From NCBI GenBank assembly GCA_035578175.1, contig JAQMRL010000006.1, forward strand, positions 66,138,001-66,202,000: a stretch of 64,000 bases of DNA. The letters are read 5' to 3'. This document shows, piece after piece, positions 42,160-54,113 of the stretch; position 1 is the first letter of the stretch; each line of letters starts with the position of its first letter. Both the position numbers and the translations under genes were made by a program. Source of the DNA: Catonia carolina. Its lineage: Eukaryota; Arthropoda; Insecta; Hemiptera; Achilidae. The notes beneath the pieces were generated by a model. It was not told where the DNA came from. It saw only the letters and a program-made list of their open reading frames with translations, and made no database searches.

Positions 42160-42480
42160 CTTCTTCTCAGGGTGTCTCTCCGTTTCGAAGTTTGGCAACC
42201 ATCATGGCAATGCTTACCTTACTACTAGCTATCCAAAGGTGTTCTTTCGAGTTCCTGTTAAACCATACTCTCAATTTGGCCAACCATGAAATCCTTCTGC
42301 TTCCTGGTCCCGTTCTACTATCGATTTTTCCTTGAAGAATGCGTTGAAGCAGTTCATACCTCGGCTCATCTCGCTTGTTATGACCGAGATAATGCAGCTT
42401 TCGCGCCTTCACTCCGCTGCCTTGTTGATTCGACGTTGCACTTCCGGATTAGTAATTTTCTGCGTCCAGGATATTCACAG
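42160..42480 (-). pseudogene. Non-LTR retrotransposon, C-terminal RT tail
   Basis: On the minus strand, KLHYLGHNKRDEPRYELL, then QGKIDSRTG, SRRISWLAKLRVWF and KVSIAMMVAKLRNG follow the order seen at the C-terminal end of insect non-LTR reverse transcriptases. A frame change near 42415 separates it from an upstream matching piece (NPEVQRRINKAAE). Only this tail survives. Confidence 0.65.
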
Positions 42481-43139
42481 CATTCTCCTATACAGTACGG
42501 TTGCGGTATATCTTTAGGGTAAACGCACAGTAAACGCTGGTTGCAAGTTGCTTGTCGCTGGTCGCTTACAAGCGGAAGCCTGCTAGTAGGAATAGGCCAT
42601 ATTTTAATCGGACGTCTCGCAGTAAACGCTGGTAGAAAAAGCTGCGCGCTGGTCATCTGCGCATATCAGCTCACTGGTTTGTTTTAAATAAACCTGCCTG
42701 CTGCTTGCTGGCAGGTTGCTAACTGTACTTGGCGTCGTATAATACGTATTCATAAATGATAAAAACTTGTTAATTAATTTTTAACATAGGTTTATAAAAC
42801 AAACTTTTTATCTTGTATTAAAAGCGCTATATAAATTAAACAATGTTATTTAATTTAAATGCACATCTTAAGGTTTTTGAGTATTGTGAATGTTTAAATT
42901 ATCAGTTGTATTTAATTTTTGTGTTAATAAATATTGGAAGTATCTTAAAATGTATTTTTTAATCATTTCAAACCAATTTTTCAATACGTGCTAACTTCTC
43001 GACAGAACAGCACGCCTTATTTAAAATGTTTCATAAATCATAAATAAACATTTTGTTGCATCCGCTTATGGATAAATTTTATTTTTTGCTAAATTGAATT
43101 AACTTTCATTATTTGGTTAACTTCAAAATGTGGCATTCC
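42481..43139. other. Non-coding stretch
   Basis: No gene seen. Near 42525-42645 the phrase agtaaacgctggt occurs twice, with aaaaagctgcgcgctgg resembling the core of the viral array at 12474-12960, probably by chance. Confidence 0.4.
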
Positions 43140-43184
43140 CATGTGGCGGAACATATTGTGTGGTTCCAAGCTCCGTGTACAGTT

Positions 43185-43520
43185 CAGCCGTTCTTAGTTT
43201 GCTCCTACTGTCAACAAACAAAAGCCACCTACTACAGGGTGCACGCTAGAGTCTGCGACTTTACGGATATCGTATTCCTATTAAGTTAACTATTTTTTAA
43301 ATTATAAGTACTTAAAGTACTAAAAACATCAGTCATGATATGATGTAGGCCTAACAATTTCATTTATAAAAATACTTTGAAAAGTATTTTGTATTTAAAT
43401 ACTTATGAAAGTATTTTGTTGTTACTTTTTAATCAGCGTGTACACATTTATATAATGCGCATGCTCAGTGACGTCATTATTTGTTTACATTAGGAGCAAA
43501 CTAAGAGAGGCTGGACTGTA
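43185..43520. repeat. Small inverted-repeat element
   Basis: cttagtttgctcctactg (~43194-43216) and its inverted match ttaggagcaaactaagagag (~43490-43509) flank about 270 bp without coding content. Extended arms reach ~31 bp with a few mismatches. Confidence 0.5.
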
Positions 43521-43964
43521 GTTGAGTGGTGAAGGGTACGGGTGAGGTATAATGATTGAGTAACGCATGCTGGGAGAATGATTGTTGTTTACTCTGATAC
43601 AAAACGTTCGTTTTCAAACTTACCCTATTTAATATATTTGATTGCATTTGATGCATTTATTTATTTACATATTTTGATAAAAATTGGTAAGTTAAATATT
43701 ATGAATCCGACCGAGTTAATAACCCGGTAGGTGTATTTTGTTAAATTATTGCGCCGGATGATAAAATATTTTTTTAGTCTAGATACTACACGCTACCACT
43801 ACAAATGCATCAGCTGTGAAACAATACTAACTCATTTATTCTCCCACTACTATAACAACACACTGTATTCCAACTACACAAGCACAAGAAAACAGCTAAG
43901 TCACAAAGCGTACAAAGGTGTAACTGTATTGAACATGTAAAAAGAAAAGTTAATTTCTTTTTGT

Positions 43965-44095
43965 GTTACGTCTGATGGTTTTGCGATTTCTGTTAATGCA
44001 GACGGTGGATAATTATGATAATGAAAAGTAATGATGAAAAAATACCATACCTGACCGGGAACCGAACCCAGGAAAATAAAATAAAGAAGAAACCA
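43965..44095 (-). repeat. tRNA-derived SINE fragment
   Basis: On the minus strand a B-box-like gggttcggttcccggtcagg is followed by the family's tail including the ccgtctgcattaacag phrase. It is a truncated member of the family at 44393, 45972 and 49806. Confidence 0.55.
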
Positions 44096-44392
44096 ATGTA
44101 GGGTCTACTTCGTAACAATTATAATATTTTTCTTGTATAGGTGTATTAGATAACTACAGCCTGCAGGATGCATTTTAAAAATTTATTGAAAAACGACAGA
44201 AATATAATTATAATTAGACGGAAGAAAAATAATTCATGAACTTATACCTTTTCTAACAGAAAAAAAAATATTAAGAAGACATACTGAATTGAAGCGGTGA
44301 ATAAACGACCGCATTTTTGAAGTAAATAAACAAAAATTTGGGAAAAAAGATAACTCAAGGTGCGAAATACGAAATGAAGCTATTTTTTTTTC

Positions 44393-44545
44393 GTTTAACA
44401 TCCGACTCAATTACTGCTAATGCAGACGGTGAAGAATGAAATGATTTTTTGTGACGTATGAAAATATGCCGTGCCTGAATGGAATTTGAACCCAAAACTG
44501 CATGATGAGAGGCAAGCACGTTACCTACTACGCCAATGCGGCCGC
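44393..44545 (-). repeat. tRNA-derived SINE
   Basis: On the minus strand ggcggccgcattggcgtagt supplies an A-box-like start and ttgggttcaaattccattca a B-box. The tail ends in ccgtctgcattagcagtaat and gtcggatgttaaac. Confidence 0.65.
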
Positions 44546-44639
44546 CAAGAAATGAACCAAAAAAAAAAAATGGGTAACTGATATGTGTGACTATCGTAAT
44601 CATAATTTGAATGAAAGTCATTTAAAGAAACCAATAAAA

Positions 44640-45300
44640 TTACATACATTGGCGGAAGCCTTTTTTTTGCATTATAACAAAATTAAAATTCACAAATTTG
44701 AAAAAGAGATTAAACTGTTAGATATTGATTGTTGAAAAAAAACATTTGTTTTATTGATCCATAGGTTAGCCAGAAGAAGAGATCAGAAGGTTTGAAGATT
44801 TATAACCTTACATGTACAATACACTTATTATCTCAGTCACTAATCCTTAGCTTAAAATGTAAATGGTTTTGATCAGTTTAGTTACTTTATTTTTTATATA
44901 TGCTTGTAAGAAAGACGATATAAAACGTCATGGCAATGTACGTTACAAAAAAGTGCACATCTATGCAAAAACAAATCAATTTGTGTGCCTAGTTAGTTTT
45001 TTAGCGCTTCTCGCTTCAACTTTAGTCAACCGTAGTTTATCAATAGTCAGCAGGCTAACTTTTTTGATCACTGCAAGTATGGGCTCATTACCCTTACCCT
45101 TTCGCAGTGATATCTACTGCAGATTAAACTCTACACTGTACAGTTTCAACCTTCTTAAATAAATTTTAGCGGGTTTTACGCCTTTTGAATAGCAGACATC
45201 AGTGTAAAAGTTTAACGTGCAGCTATATTGTGAAATAAGCAACAGAAGTTTTACAAAATATAAATAAATAAATTATGATCAACCAGCTGATAATGAGTGT
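44640..45300 (-). repeat. Third copy of the outer end of the inverted duplication
   Basis: Sequence parallels 61040-61740 and, inverted, 31100-31690 (shared phrases such as ttaaactgttagatattgat and gcgcttctcgctt). It has no intact ORF. Confidence 0.6.
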
Positions 45301-45395
45301 TCCCAAGGTTGCCGTAACTATCAACATCATAGTCATTGATTTAACCGTTTCTTTCTCTACTTAAAATTGTCTTTATGATTATCTTTTTTTTACCC

Positions 45396-45492
45396 ACCGG
45401 GTTGGTCTAGAGGTAAAGTCGTCGCCAAAATCAGCTGTTTAACAGCTGATTTTCGGAGACGAAGGTTCCTGGTTCAAATCTTAGTAAAGGTA
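45396..45492 (+). repeat. tRNA-like SINE sharing sequence with the virus terminal repeats
   Basis: An A-box-like ggttggtctagaggtaaag is followed by caaaatcagctgtttaacag, ttcggagacgaaggttcctg and the B-box ggttcaaatc. From cgtcgccaaaatcagc to tagtaaag the sequence is nearly the same as the inner part of the virus terminal repeats (24175-24300), except that the viral version has an expanded CAGCTG array and no A-box. Confidence 0.65.
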
Positions 45493-45502
45493 GTTACAGT
45501 AT

Positions 45503-46222
45503 AATACCGATTATCCGTGGTAATTGGGGGGATAACTATACCGGATAACCGGAAAACACGGATAATACAACCCAATTCGGTCGAGACCACCTACGTCATA
45601 AACAAAACCACCAGTTACGCGTATGTTTTATTCTACTGATTAATACATGTTAATACTATCGGATACCGGAAATAAATAAACAAATTGTATTGAAATAAAA
45701 ATATTTACTACATAAATTTATATAAATTTTACCTTAAACTACGTAACAAAAAATATCACAAAAAAATCTGTTATTTTACTTTGTTTCATTTTACTACGAT
45801 ACGAAATTAGTTTATGTCTACATTAATGTGCCTACTCATTGTTGTCGTAATCGAACAATATTATCGTAGTAAATCACAATAATTGTGATAATTACGATGA
45901 AGAAAATGTCGGGAGTTGAAAAGTTTTAATTTGTAAAAGTTATACAGTACATACATAATTAATTTTTCTAGCCGGCCGCGTTGGCGATGTTGGTAACGTA
46001 CTCGCCTCTCATCACGCGGTCTTGGGTTCGAATCCTACTCGGGCATGGGATTTTTTCATACGTTACAAAAAAATTCATTTCATCCTTCACCGTCTGCATT
46101 AGCAGCAATTTGCAAAACAGTCGGACGTTAAACCAAAAAAGAAAAAAAAATTTCTAGTGATCGCACGGTTAATCCAAACCCCGGTTAAACGATCCACGGG
46201 AAATCGGTACTCTACTGTACTT
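45503..46222. mobile_element. Tigger-type MITE carrying a nested SINE
   Basis: Ends cagtataataccgattatcc and aaatcggtactctactg are inverted repeats of pogo/Tigger style. The interior is AT-rich non-coding. A SINE (45972-46140) with duplicated target tttctag is inserted in it. Confidence 0.65.
45972..46140 (+). repeat. tRNA-derived SINE
   Basis: A-box-like ggccgcgttggcgatgttgg, B-box gggttcgaatcctactcggg, then the family tail (ccgtctgcattagcagcaat, gtcggacgttaaacc) and A-rich 3' end. The short direct repeat tttctag flanks it. Confidence 0.75.
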
Positions 46223-47073
46223 TTATACGGATATGAATACTAGACAGTCTTTACCGGTGTACTTTGATAGTTGGGGTTTAATTAACCATACTCTTTCAGG
46301 AATGGTCGGCCTGGGTCAGTACAAGACTACACCTCATTTACACGTCATACACATCATCCTCATGTCATTGGGTCATTGCAACGTACACAAATTAGGAATA
46401 CAAAAAAAGATTATCATACCTCTTGTATATTGTGACGTTTTTAGCATCTAAATGTACATTTTCTGTTCAATATATCCCTTCAGCTTCAAAAATTATTCTA
46501 AAAATGATTACACTTGCCACTTCATATGCACTAGTGGCATGAAAAGCCGGTAGCTGTCTTCCAGATCTTCCAGCTATCCTTATGTAAATTTTACCATAGA
46601 GTTTCGGTACAGTGGCTGAATAATTCCGTTGCCTTCCGACCGTTTCAAATTACACTTGAACTTCTGTAGTCAGAAGGTTTCAAAACCCTATCACCGTAGG
46701 GTTTTATATTTTGTCCTTTGCTTTTAAGTTTCATATATACACATTATTATCAATAAAAGAACTACCTGTGCAATGAATGAATGTGAATATTACCAGTAAT
46801 TACCACGATGAAAAACATGATTTGTCAAACATTGATCAAACACTTTATACATATCTAATACCGACGCACTCTGTCTTCCACTACATCTTCGTAAAAACGC
46901 TTAAGGAAAAGTTGGAATCATTCCTAACCACCTTATTTCACAGCGCTTGGCTGTTTACTATACGCCAATTTAAAGTCCTCAATTAACATTAACGGATGTT
47001 TAAATGAATGGCGCAATCGTAACATTAAAAAAGCACAAGTAACGCATAGGTTAATTTCAAATCTTCTTACATA
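46223..47073. other. Non-coding stretch
   Basis: No gene or clear repeat recognised. Confidence 0.4.
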
Positions 47074-48005
47074 CGAGGTGTGGCTACAAAATAACAAGAC
47101 TGACGTTGTAAAAAGTTTTATTTTTATTTTATACATAATCACTTATTGTCACGTTCAATATACACTCCTTCCCTATCCCTACAAACGCTCCATGCAAATT
47201 TTCATTGTTGGAAACAGTGCTGGAAGTCATCTTCTGTCAGCTCTTTCAGAACATGTGCTGCTTTCTCTTTTACAGCTTCAACAGACCCAAATCTTGTCCC
47301 TTTTAATGCAGATTTTACTTTAGGGAACAGGTGAAAGTCACATGGTGCAAGATTTGGTGAATAAGGTGGATGTTCTAACAATGAGATACTGTACTTGGCT
47401 AGGAATCTCTTGACAGATAACGCGGAATGAGCTGGCGCATTGTCTTGGTGGAGAACCCATAATTTGCCCTTCCACATTTCGGGACGTTTTTTTCTTACTC
47501 TTTGACGTAGTTTAGAAAGTACCTCAAGGTAGTAATATTGATTAATTGTTTGACCTTCAGGAACCCAGTGAAGGTACACAATCCCATAGATATCAAAAAA
47601 AAAAGATCATCATTGCTTTAAATGTTGACTTGCTCATTCGAGCTTTTTTGGCTCTCGGTGAAGTTCGGCTCTTCCAGTGCATGGATTGGAGCTTCGTTTC
47701 CGGATTATAAGTAAGAAACCACGTTTCATCATATGTTATTATTTTTTACCTGTTGTCTAAAGTGAAATCTGCATTAAAAGGGACAAGATATGAGTCTGGG
47801 GAAGCTGTAAAAGAGAAAGCGGCACGTGTCCTGAAGGAGCTGACAGAAGATGACTTCCAGCACTGTTTCCAACAATGGAAAATTTGCATGGGGCGTTGTA
47901 GATATAGAGAAGGAGTGTATATTGAAGATGACAATAAGTGATATGTATAAAATAAAAATTAAATTTTTTACAACGTCAGTCTCGTTTTTTAATAGCCACA
48001 CCTCG
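47074..48005. mobile_element. mariner fold-back derivative A (two inverted 3' ends)
   Basis: Both termini are the same mariner end, cgaggtgtggct at the left and agccacacctcg at the right, each followed inward by the 3' end of the same transposase gene. The left, longer part (minus strand, 47202-47579 and beyond) carries HQDNAPAHSALSV and PPYSPNLAPCDFHLF. The third catalytic Asp is replaced by Asn (SPNL). The right part (47753-47941, plus strand) repeats KVKSALKGTRY to the C-terminus. The 5' half of the transposon is absent. Confidence 0.75.
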
Positions 48006-49391
48006 GATCAGTCGGCAATATTTTGTACAAGGTTAACAGCTTACAACCAATGACATGTCGCTTTGGGGACCAGTACTGTGTTATGTGTTTCTACTGAGTC
48101 AACGACGTCGTACTCGTAAATTTAACTTGTATTTATTCCCGAGAAGTTATTCTCTTATAAATATTACGAAAGAATATAAGACTAGATTCAGATAACATCT
48201 TCCTATTCTACTGTCCCGAATAAGTAGAAAATCTCGAGATGGTTAAATTAATTTTGTAAGACTGGAATTGTACATGTATTTTGTATAACTAGCATATGCG
48301 TATCCTTGTGCAAGGAAGTTGTCATATTATTGAAATTTGAATTTATCTTAATGTGTAAACAATGCTTGACCCTAGTTTATAATAGTATAATTATAGTAAT
48401 GGTAATAATAGTATAATGATAATAATGGTTTTTAGCAAAGTTTTTGGGCAATTAAAATTAAATAATCAACTTACTCACAAAATCAAACAATTATAATATC
48501 TGTAGAACGGAGAACTGCTCATTCGTAAAATGTTCAGTACGAAGCAGGTTTTCGTAAATAACCAGTACGTAATGCACGTAAAGTAAGTTACATAATAAAA
48601 CCTTTTGTAGAAAAGAAAAACGCTCAACGTCTGTCAATAACTATACTTGTAAAAAATATTTCAAAAGGCTTCCCGTTGGGATAGTTTGGCGTCTTATGAA
48701 TGGCATGGGTATTTTAAAATCGAAGGTATTGATTTTTGGATGATATTTCCAAAACGATTTCACTTAGATGGTCAGTACAAGTTTTCATTTACATATTTTT
48801 TAGTTATTTCAATCTATCTATTTTTTGAATCTGAGAGCGGACTGAGCTCAGAAGCTGACCGTTAGTTTAGTAAATGTAAGTTTATTTTATTGTTAGTGCT
48901 AAAATTTTAACTTTAATAAGTTTTAATATTGCGTGTATTTAAGTAGACGTACGGCATTTCATTTAAAAAATTATTTGTTTTACGTATACTGAAATGAAGT
49001 GATGATAAATAAGTAATAGCAACTAATTTTAGATATTGTAATGTAGGCCTACAACGAAATTTATAAATTTTGCACGTTTAAGAATGTAATTCGGTGAAGT
49101 GTTCAATGTTAACAATAATTGATTATTATCTCTTTTTGTTTATAAATTTACATTTATGTACTCCCTAGCGGTGTAGTAGCGAGCTAGCCTACAAAGCGGA
49201 TTCTTGGCCCGATTCCCGGTTTGGGTATACAATTTTTACATATTACTACCTATCGTAGTGGCTTATAAACGAGTGATTGATGCAACTTTTAATAAATTAA
49301 ATTAAAAAAATATTGAATATTTTATTTATTTAAAAATTTTCATCAATTTTCTTATTTATTTATTTATTTACAATGATATAAAGGATAACAG
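48006..49391. other. Non-coding stretch with a repeat fragment
   Basis: AT-rich. 49030-49240 resembles one arm of the fold-back element at 28490-29575, including the gtagcgagctagcctacaaa tRNA-like piece. Confidence 0.5.
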
Positions 49392-49806
49392 AACTTATAC
49401 ATGTCGTTTAGGTCAACAGCCGAAAGGCTGGTTTGAACCTTTAGAGGTTTTAATAAGTGGAAACGAGAAGTGAGGTGGTTTACCTTGCCTTCTTCACTGA
49501 GTTGTAAAAGTATGCTTATCAGCATGTCATGCCCTCTGAAAAGCACTTATCTTCCACCCTGAAAATGACACCTTCACTTCATTCACCACAGGGTCTGGCT
49601 GTATAGTAGAATTCATTACTCTCAGAGGAGATAACTCTGACTAGTATCTTTTACACCTCGACCTCTTCTGTTCTTAAATAGTTCAGTAATATAATTGGCT
49701 GACTACGTGATGAGAAACAGAACGATTTTTTGTAGCCCTGGAACCAACAGATCGAATGCAGTTAATTTAACACTCCACCTACCCGTTATGGGCATAACTT
49801 ATCCAT
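49392..49806 (+). repeat. SINE-like 395-bp repeat (copy 2 of 3)
   Basis: Body 49403-49795, target duplication AACTTATACAT / AACTTATCCAT (one mismatch). It is the most diverged of the three copies. Confidence 0.7.
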
Positions 49807-49985
49807 ACGAGCCTTATTGACATAAACGTGCTCGCCTCTCATCATGCGGTCCTGGGTTCGAATCCCACTCAGGCACGGCATATTTTCATACGTTACAAAA
49901 AATAATTTCATCCTACATTGCATAAAGTTCCACCCCAACGTCTTCGCTAACGACCGTTGCAGTTGATGCGACGTTAAATAAATTA
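49807..49985 (+). repeat. tRNA-derived SINE, 5'-truncated
   Basis: cgtgctcgcctctcatcatg, B-box gggttcgaatcccactcagg and the family tail ending gatgcgacgttaaataaatt plus an A run. It directly abuts the preceding repeat. Confidence 0.65.
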
Positions 49986-50052
49986 AAAAAAAAAAAAAAA
50001 AATTTATATGTTTACAAAACAATCTCAATCTGAATTCGTATTGTTATCAGAA

Positions 50053-50085
50053 GAGTGTGTGTGTGTGTGTGTGTGTGTGCGTGTG
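50053..50085. repeat. (GT)n microsatellite
   Basis: Simple GT repeat. Confidence 0.9.
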
Positions 50086-50539
50086 TATTTATAATTTTAT
50101 TTATTTTATGTCGGCTCTTTTATGTGTAGTACGTGTAAGTGTGCGACTTTTTTTTGGCGGCTCTTAATAATTTATTAAACGTGTACGTGAACTTTTTTAC
50201 GGCTCTTTTGTTTGTGTATGGGCTTTGCAAGTGTTTTTTATTTTGAATCGCGCCTCTTTTAAATATCATTTTGTAAGGTTTTTTTAGTTTTTTATGTTAT
50301 GGGATTAGTAAAAATTTAAGTTGTCAATGAGTGTGTTTATACGTTTACAAAAATTATAAAATTATGAAATAAAACAAACTAAATTACCTACGTAGGCCTA
50401 TTATAAGTTTTAACTCTGACGTGTACTAATATATGACGTGTGTTCATGAGCGTCAATTCATTTATTAAAATTATTGTTTTTTATGTAAACTGCGAAGGTG
50501 TTATGAAGGATATTTTATGGTGAAGCATGGGTTCTCGGT

Positions 50540-50809
50540 AAAAAGGAAGCATGCAGAATTCAGGCGGCAGAAATGCGCTTTCTAAGGAGTGTTAAAGGCT
50601 GTACAAGATTGGATCTCTTGGGAAATGAAGATATTCGAAATGAACTAAACGTGGAATCATTGAACGGGATGATGGAGAAGTATCGAATCAAATGGAGAGA
50701 ACATCTGGAAAGAATGCCATCTGATAGAATCCCCTTTCAGGCTCTGAAATATAAACCAACAGGAAGAAGAGATATTGGAAGGCCTAGGAAAAGATGGGAA
50801 CAAAACTAG
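50540..50809 (+). pseudogene. Non-LTR retrotransposon RT C-terminal tail
   Basis: The open frame reads AAEMRFLRSVKGCTRLD, then EKYRIKWREHLERMPSDRIP and GRRDIGRPRKRW, the characteristic C-terminal end of a widespread insect non-LTR reverse transcriptase. The rest of the element is missing. It sits inside another copy of the fold-back repeat family (fragments at 50290-50520 and 50940-51080). Confidence 0.65.
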
Positions 50810-52330
50810 AAATTAAAAAATTAAAAAGAAATCGACAAAATTACAAATGAACAGAAGGAGGCAATCTTATAGACCGGAACAGGCAGACATGCCTATGCCG
50901 TGGATGTCAGAAGAAGAAGAAGAAGAAGAAGAAATGAACAACGAAATTTTAAATTTTGTACGTTTAATAATGTAACACATTAAAATAAGAACTGTGTTAA
51001 AAATAATTGAAAATTGTCTTATTTTATTAACGTTATTTACTCCGTAGCGCAGTACAAAGTGACGAATATGGTTTTTAGAATAACTTAGCTCGTTCTTAGC
51101 TTTTCTCATTTATAATTTTCATTTATGCTTAAAATTTTATGTTTTATTTTTTGTTAATTTTTAATGTTTATGATGGTTTCTTTTGAATTGTTTTACATTT
51201 TATTAATCCTTATGTTTTATTTTTTTTTTGTTTCCGTTTAAAAGTATTTGTTTTATATTACGAGAAAACAGGTTTAATGTCTAATTAACTTAACATTTTG
51301 ATTTTGATTTTTTTATAAAAAATAACTTTTTTACTTTAAAAAAAATTTAAAAAACATATTTTAAGCATATTAAATTCACACTTTATTGTAGAAAAAAGAT
51401 ACAAATGATTCTAATATAAGACAAAAGAAAAATAATTTTTCTTTTGTCTTAAATGATTACTTATTAATTACATTCATTTTATTATTTACATTACATTTTG
51501 TCGTCAATTATTAATTACATAATAACCTTATTTACTTAAGGATTCCATAAAATAATAATATATGAAATAATTCTATAAAATAAGGATTTCATAAACACAA
51601 AATACATTGAGTTTACACTACTTACAATGAATGTATAATGAACCAATAAACAAATAATTTAACACTCATGACTCAATTTTAAATTTAGTTATCTTAATTT
51701 AAAGAACACTACAGCACAAATATTTGGCGTTCCACTTGTGTGAAATATTTACACCACTTTGGTTAACAGTAAAATAGCTGCAATCAGAAAATAAAATGTT
51801 TCGTGGGAAAATTTTAGCAATTTTATTATCTCTTATTTTCACATCGAATATACCAAAGCATTTTTAAAAATCAATTCAAAGGAAAGAAATAAATTTCCGC
51901 TAGATCAGAATAAAAACATTACATAACAAAGTTGAAGTATTTTTAACAATATTTTATTCTCAAAATGCACGCATTTAACTTAAAATATATCTTACAGGTG
52001 TAATTTTTAAATTAAGAAAGAATTCAATTCAATATTATTTTTCTTAAACATTTCCTTACGCAATAGAATTATTATTCCAATTTATTTATGGCTTCTTTTT
52101 GAGCACTTACGACTCAACTGATACCTTAAGATTTATAGTTAAAATTTTCAAGCCATATTGTTTTAGAGATTTTGTGATAAGTGCTTGTTCTGTCCGTTTA
52201 TCATTTTAGTATCTATGTAGTTCGACAGTTGAAAATGTGTGAATAAAGTATAAGTTGCCAAAGTTACGTATTGTTCAGGAGTTGAGCTTGAGACATACAC
52301 TCATAAGCATTATTATATATAATAAAAATA
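50810..52330. other. Non-coding AT-rich stretch with a perfect hairpin
   Basis: No gene. At 51418-51450 aagacaaaagaaaaat and its exact reverse complement are separated by one base. A GAA microsatellite occurs near 50911-50933. Confidence 0.6.
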
Positions 52331-53267
52331 TGAGGTGAGGCTTTTAATAACGAGGCTGACGTTGTAAAAAATTTAATTTAAATTTTATACATAGTCACTT
52401 ATTGTCACCTTCAATATACACTGCTTCTCTATCCTTACAACGGTCCATGCGAATTTTCAAGTGTTTGAAACAGTGCTGGAAGTCATCTTCTGTCAGCTCC
52501 TTCAGGACACACCGCTTTCTCCTTCACAGCTTTCAAAGACTCAAATCTTGTCCCTTTTAATGCAGATTTCACCTTAGGGAACAGGTAGAAGTCATATGGT
52601 GCACGATCTGGAGAATAAGTTGGATGTTCTAACACTGAGATGCTGTACTTGGCTTTGAACCTTTTGACAGATAACGCGGAATGAGCTGGCGCATTGTCTT
52701 AGGGAAGAACCCATGATTTGTCCTTCCACATTTCGGGACGGTTTTTCCTTATTCGTTGACGTAGTTTAGAAGTACCTAAAGGTAGTAATATTGATTAATT
52801 GTTTGACCTTCAGGAACCCAGTGAAAGTACACAATCCCATGGATATCAAGAAAGGAACCATCATCATTGCTTTAAATGTTGACTTGCTCATTCGAGCTTT
52901 TTTGGCTCTCGGTGAAGTTCGGTTCTTTCATTGCATGGATTGGCGCTTCGTTTCCGGATCATGAGTAAAAAACCACGTTTCATTACATGTTATCATAATT
53001 TCCCAAATTTGGGTCGTTTTCAATCACGTACAAAGTTGTCAGTACAAACATTTTGGGAGCTTCATTTCAAGCATTTTTGAGTGGCACTTGTCCTGAAGGA
53101 GCTGACAGAAGATGACTTCCAGCATTGTTTCCAACAATGGAAAACTCGCATGGAGCGTTGTAGGGATAGAGAAGTAGTGTATATTGAAGGTGACGATAAG
53201 TGATTATGTATAAAATAAAATAAAAGTTTTTATAACGTCAGTCTCGTTATTTAATAGCCACACCTCG
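52331..53267. mobile_element. mariner fold-back derivative B
   Basis: It has the same family and architecture as 47074-48005: outer ends are both mariner 3' ends (left tgaggtgaggctttt, right aatagccacacctcg), each followed inward by the transposase 3' coding end. The internal join differs. The right copy starts near cacttgtcctgaaggagctg and an extra ~100 bp separates the halves. Several frameshifts are present. Confidence 0.7.
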
Positions 53268-54113
53268 TACTTCTTTCAAAAATTTGCAAAAATAAGGAAT
53301 ACAATATAAATTTTACACCCTTGATATAACTAAATATTTTTAATGAATTAAATACCTTCATTTAAAATGAAATCATTAACTATGTTATAAATGTTTTATG
53401 GTACTAAATTGTTCATGTATCAACTGAACAAATATTAATTATTATGCGAGTAATTAAATATTAATTAAATATGCGAGTAATTTATAACGACGGTGTAATT
53501 AGTAGTAATTAAGTAGAGTAAAAGTAAAAACAAACAAATGACATTTGAGAAAATGTTTAAGTGTTTAGAGAAAAAACTGCCAAGATCCAAAGAGAAGAAA
53601 TAATCCTAAACTATTTTTTAATAATCTGCAGTAGTTTGTTTTTTTGGTATAAAGTTGGTAAATTAAAAAAAAAAATTATTTTATTCTTCATGATGGTTTC
53701 TTTTCTAGAAATTCTAAAAAATTAATTATACTATTGCAAGTTTTTAACCTCTGATCGATCCAAAAAAAGCAAAACAAAATTGGTAAACTAAAGCAATGGA
53801 AAGTGAGCAACTACGGATCACCAAATGTATGGTGAAAACTTTAATCGTATACAAACTTTCACTGCATAACAACTTACAAAGCGAAGGCAGTTAAAACAGA
53901 TTAAAAATTCAATTTATGGAAATCTAAATAAAAATTGCTGAGTCAAATATTCATCATTTACTGGGTTGGGAGTATCTTTTTTTATTTATAAGTGTCTGTA
54001 AGCTTAAGTCAGAGGATTCAGGAAAAACTATTGTAGGCCTATAGTTTAAAAGCTTTAGAATAATTATGTTACAGGGAAATTTTCTTTCTGGAGCTCTTAG
54101 GTTATGTTTATAG
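53268..54113. other. Non-coding AT-rich stretch
   Basis: Nothing recognised. Confidence 0.4.

Noticed and set aside
42525..42650. Phrase aaaaagctgcgcgctgg resembling the viral tandem array
   Set aside because: It is a single short occurrence without the palindromic core, consistent with chance.
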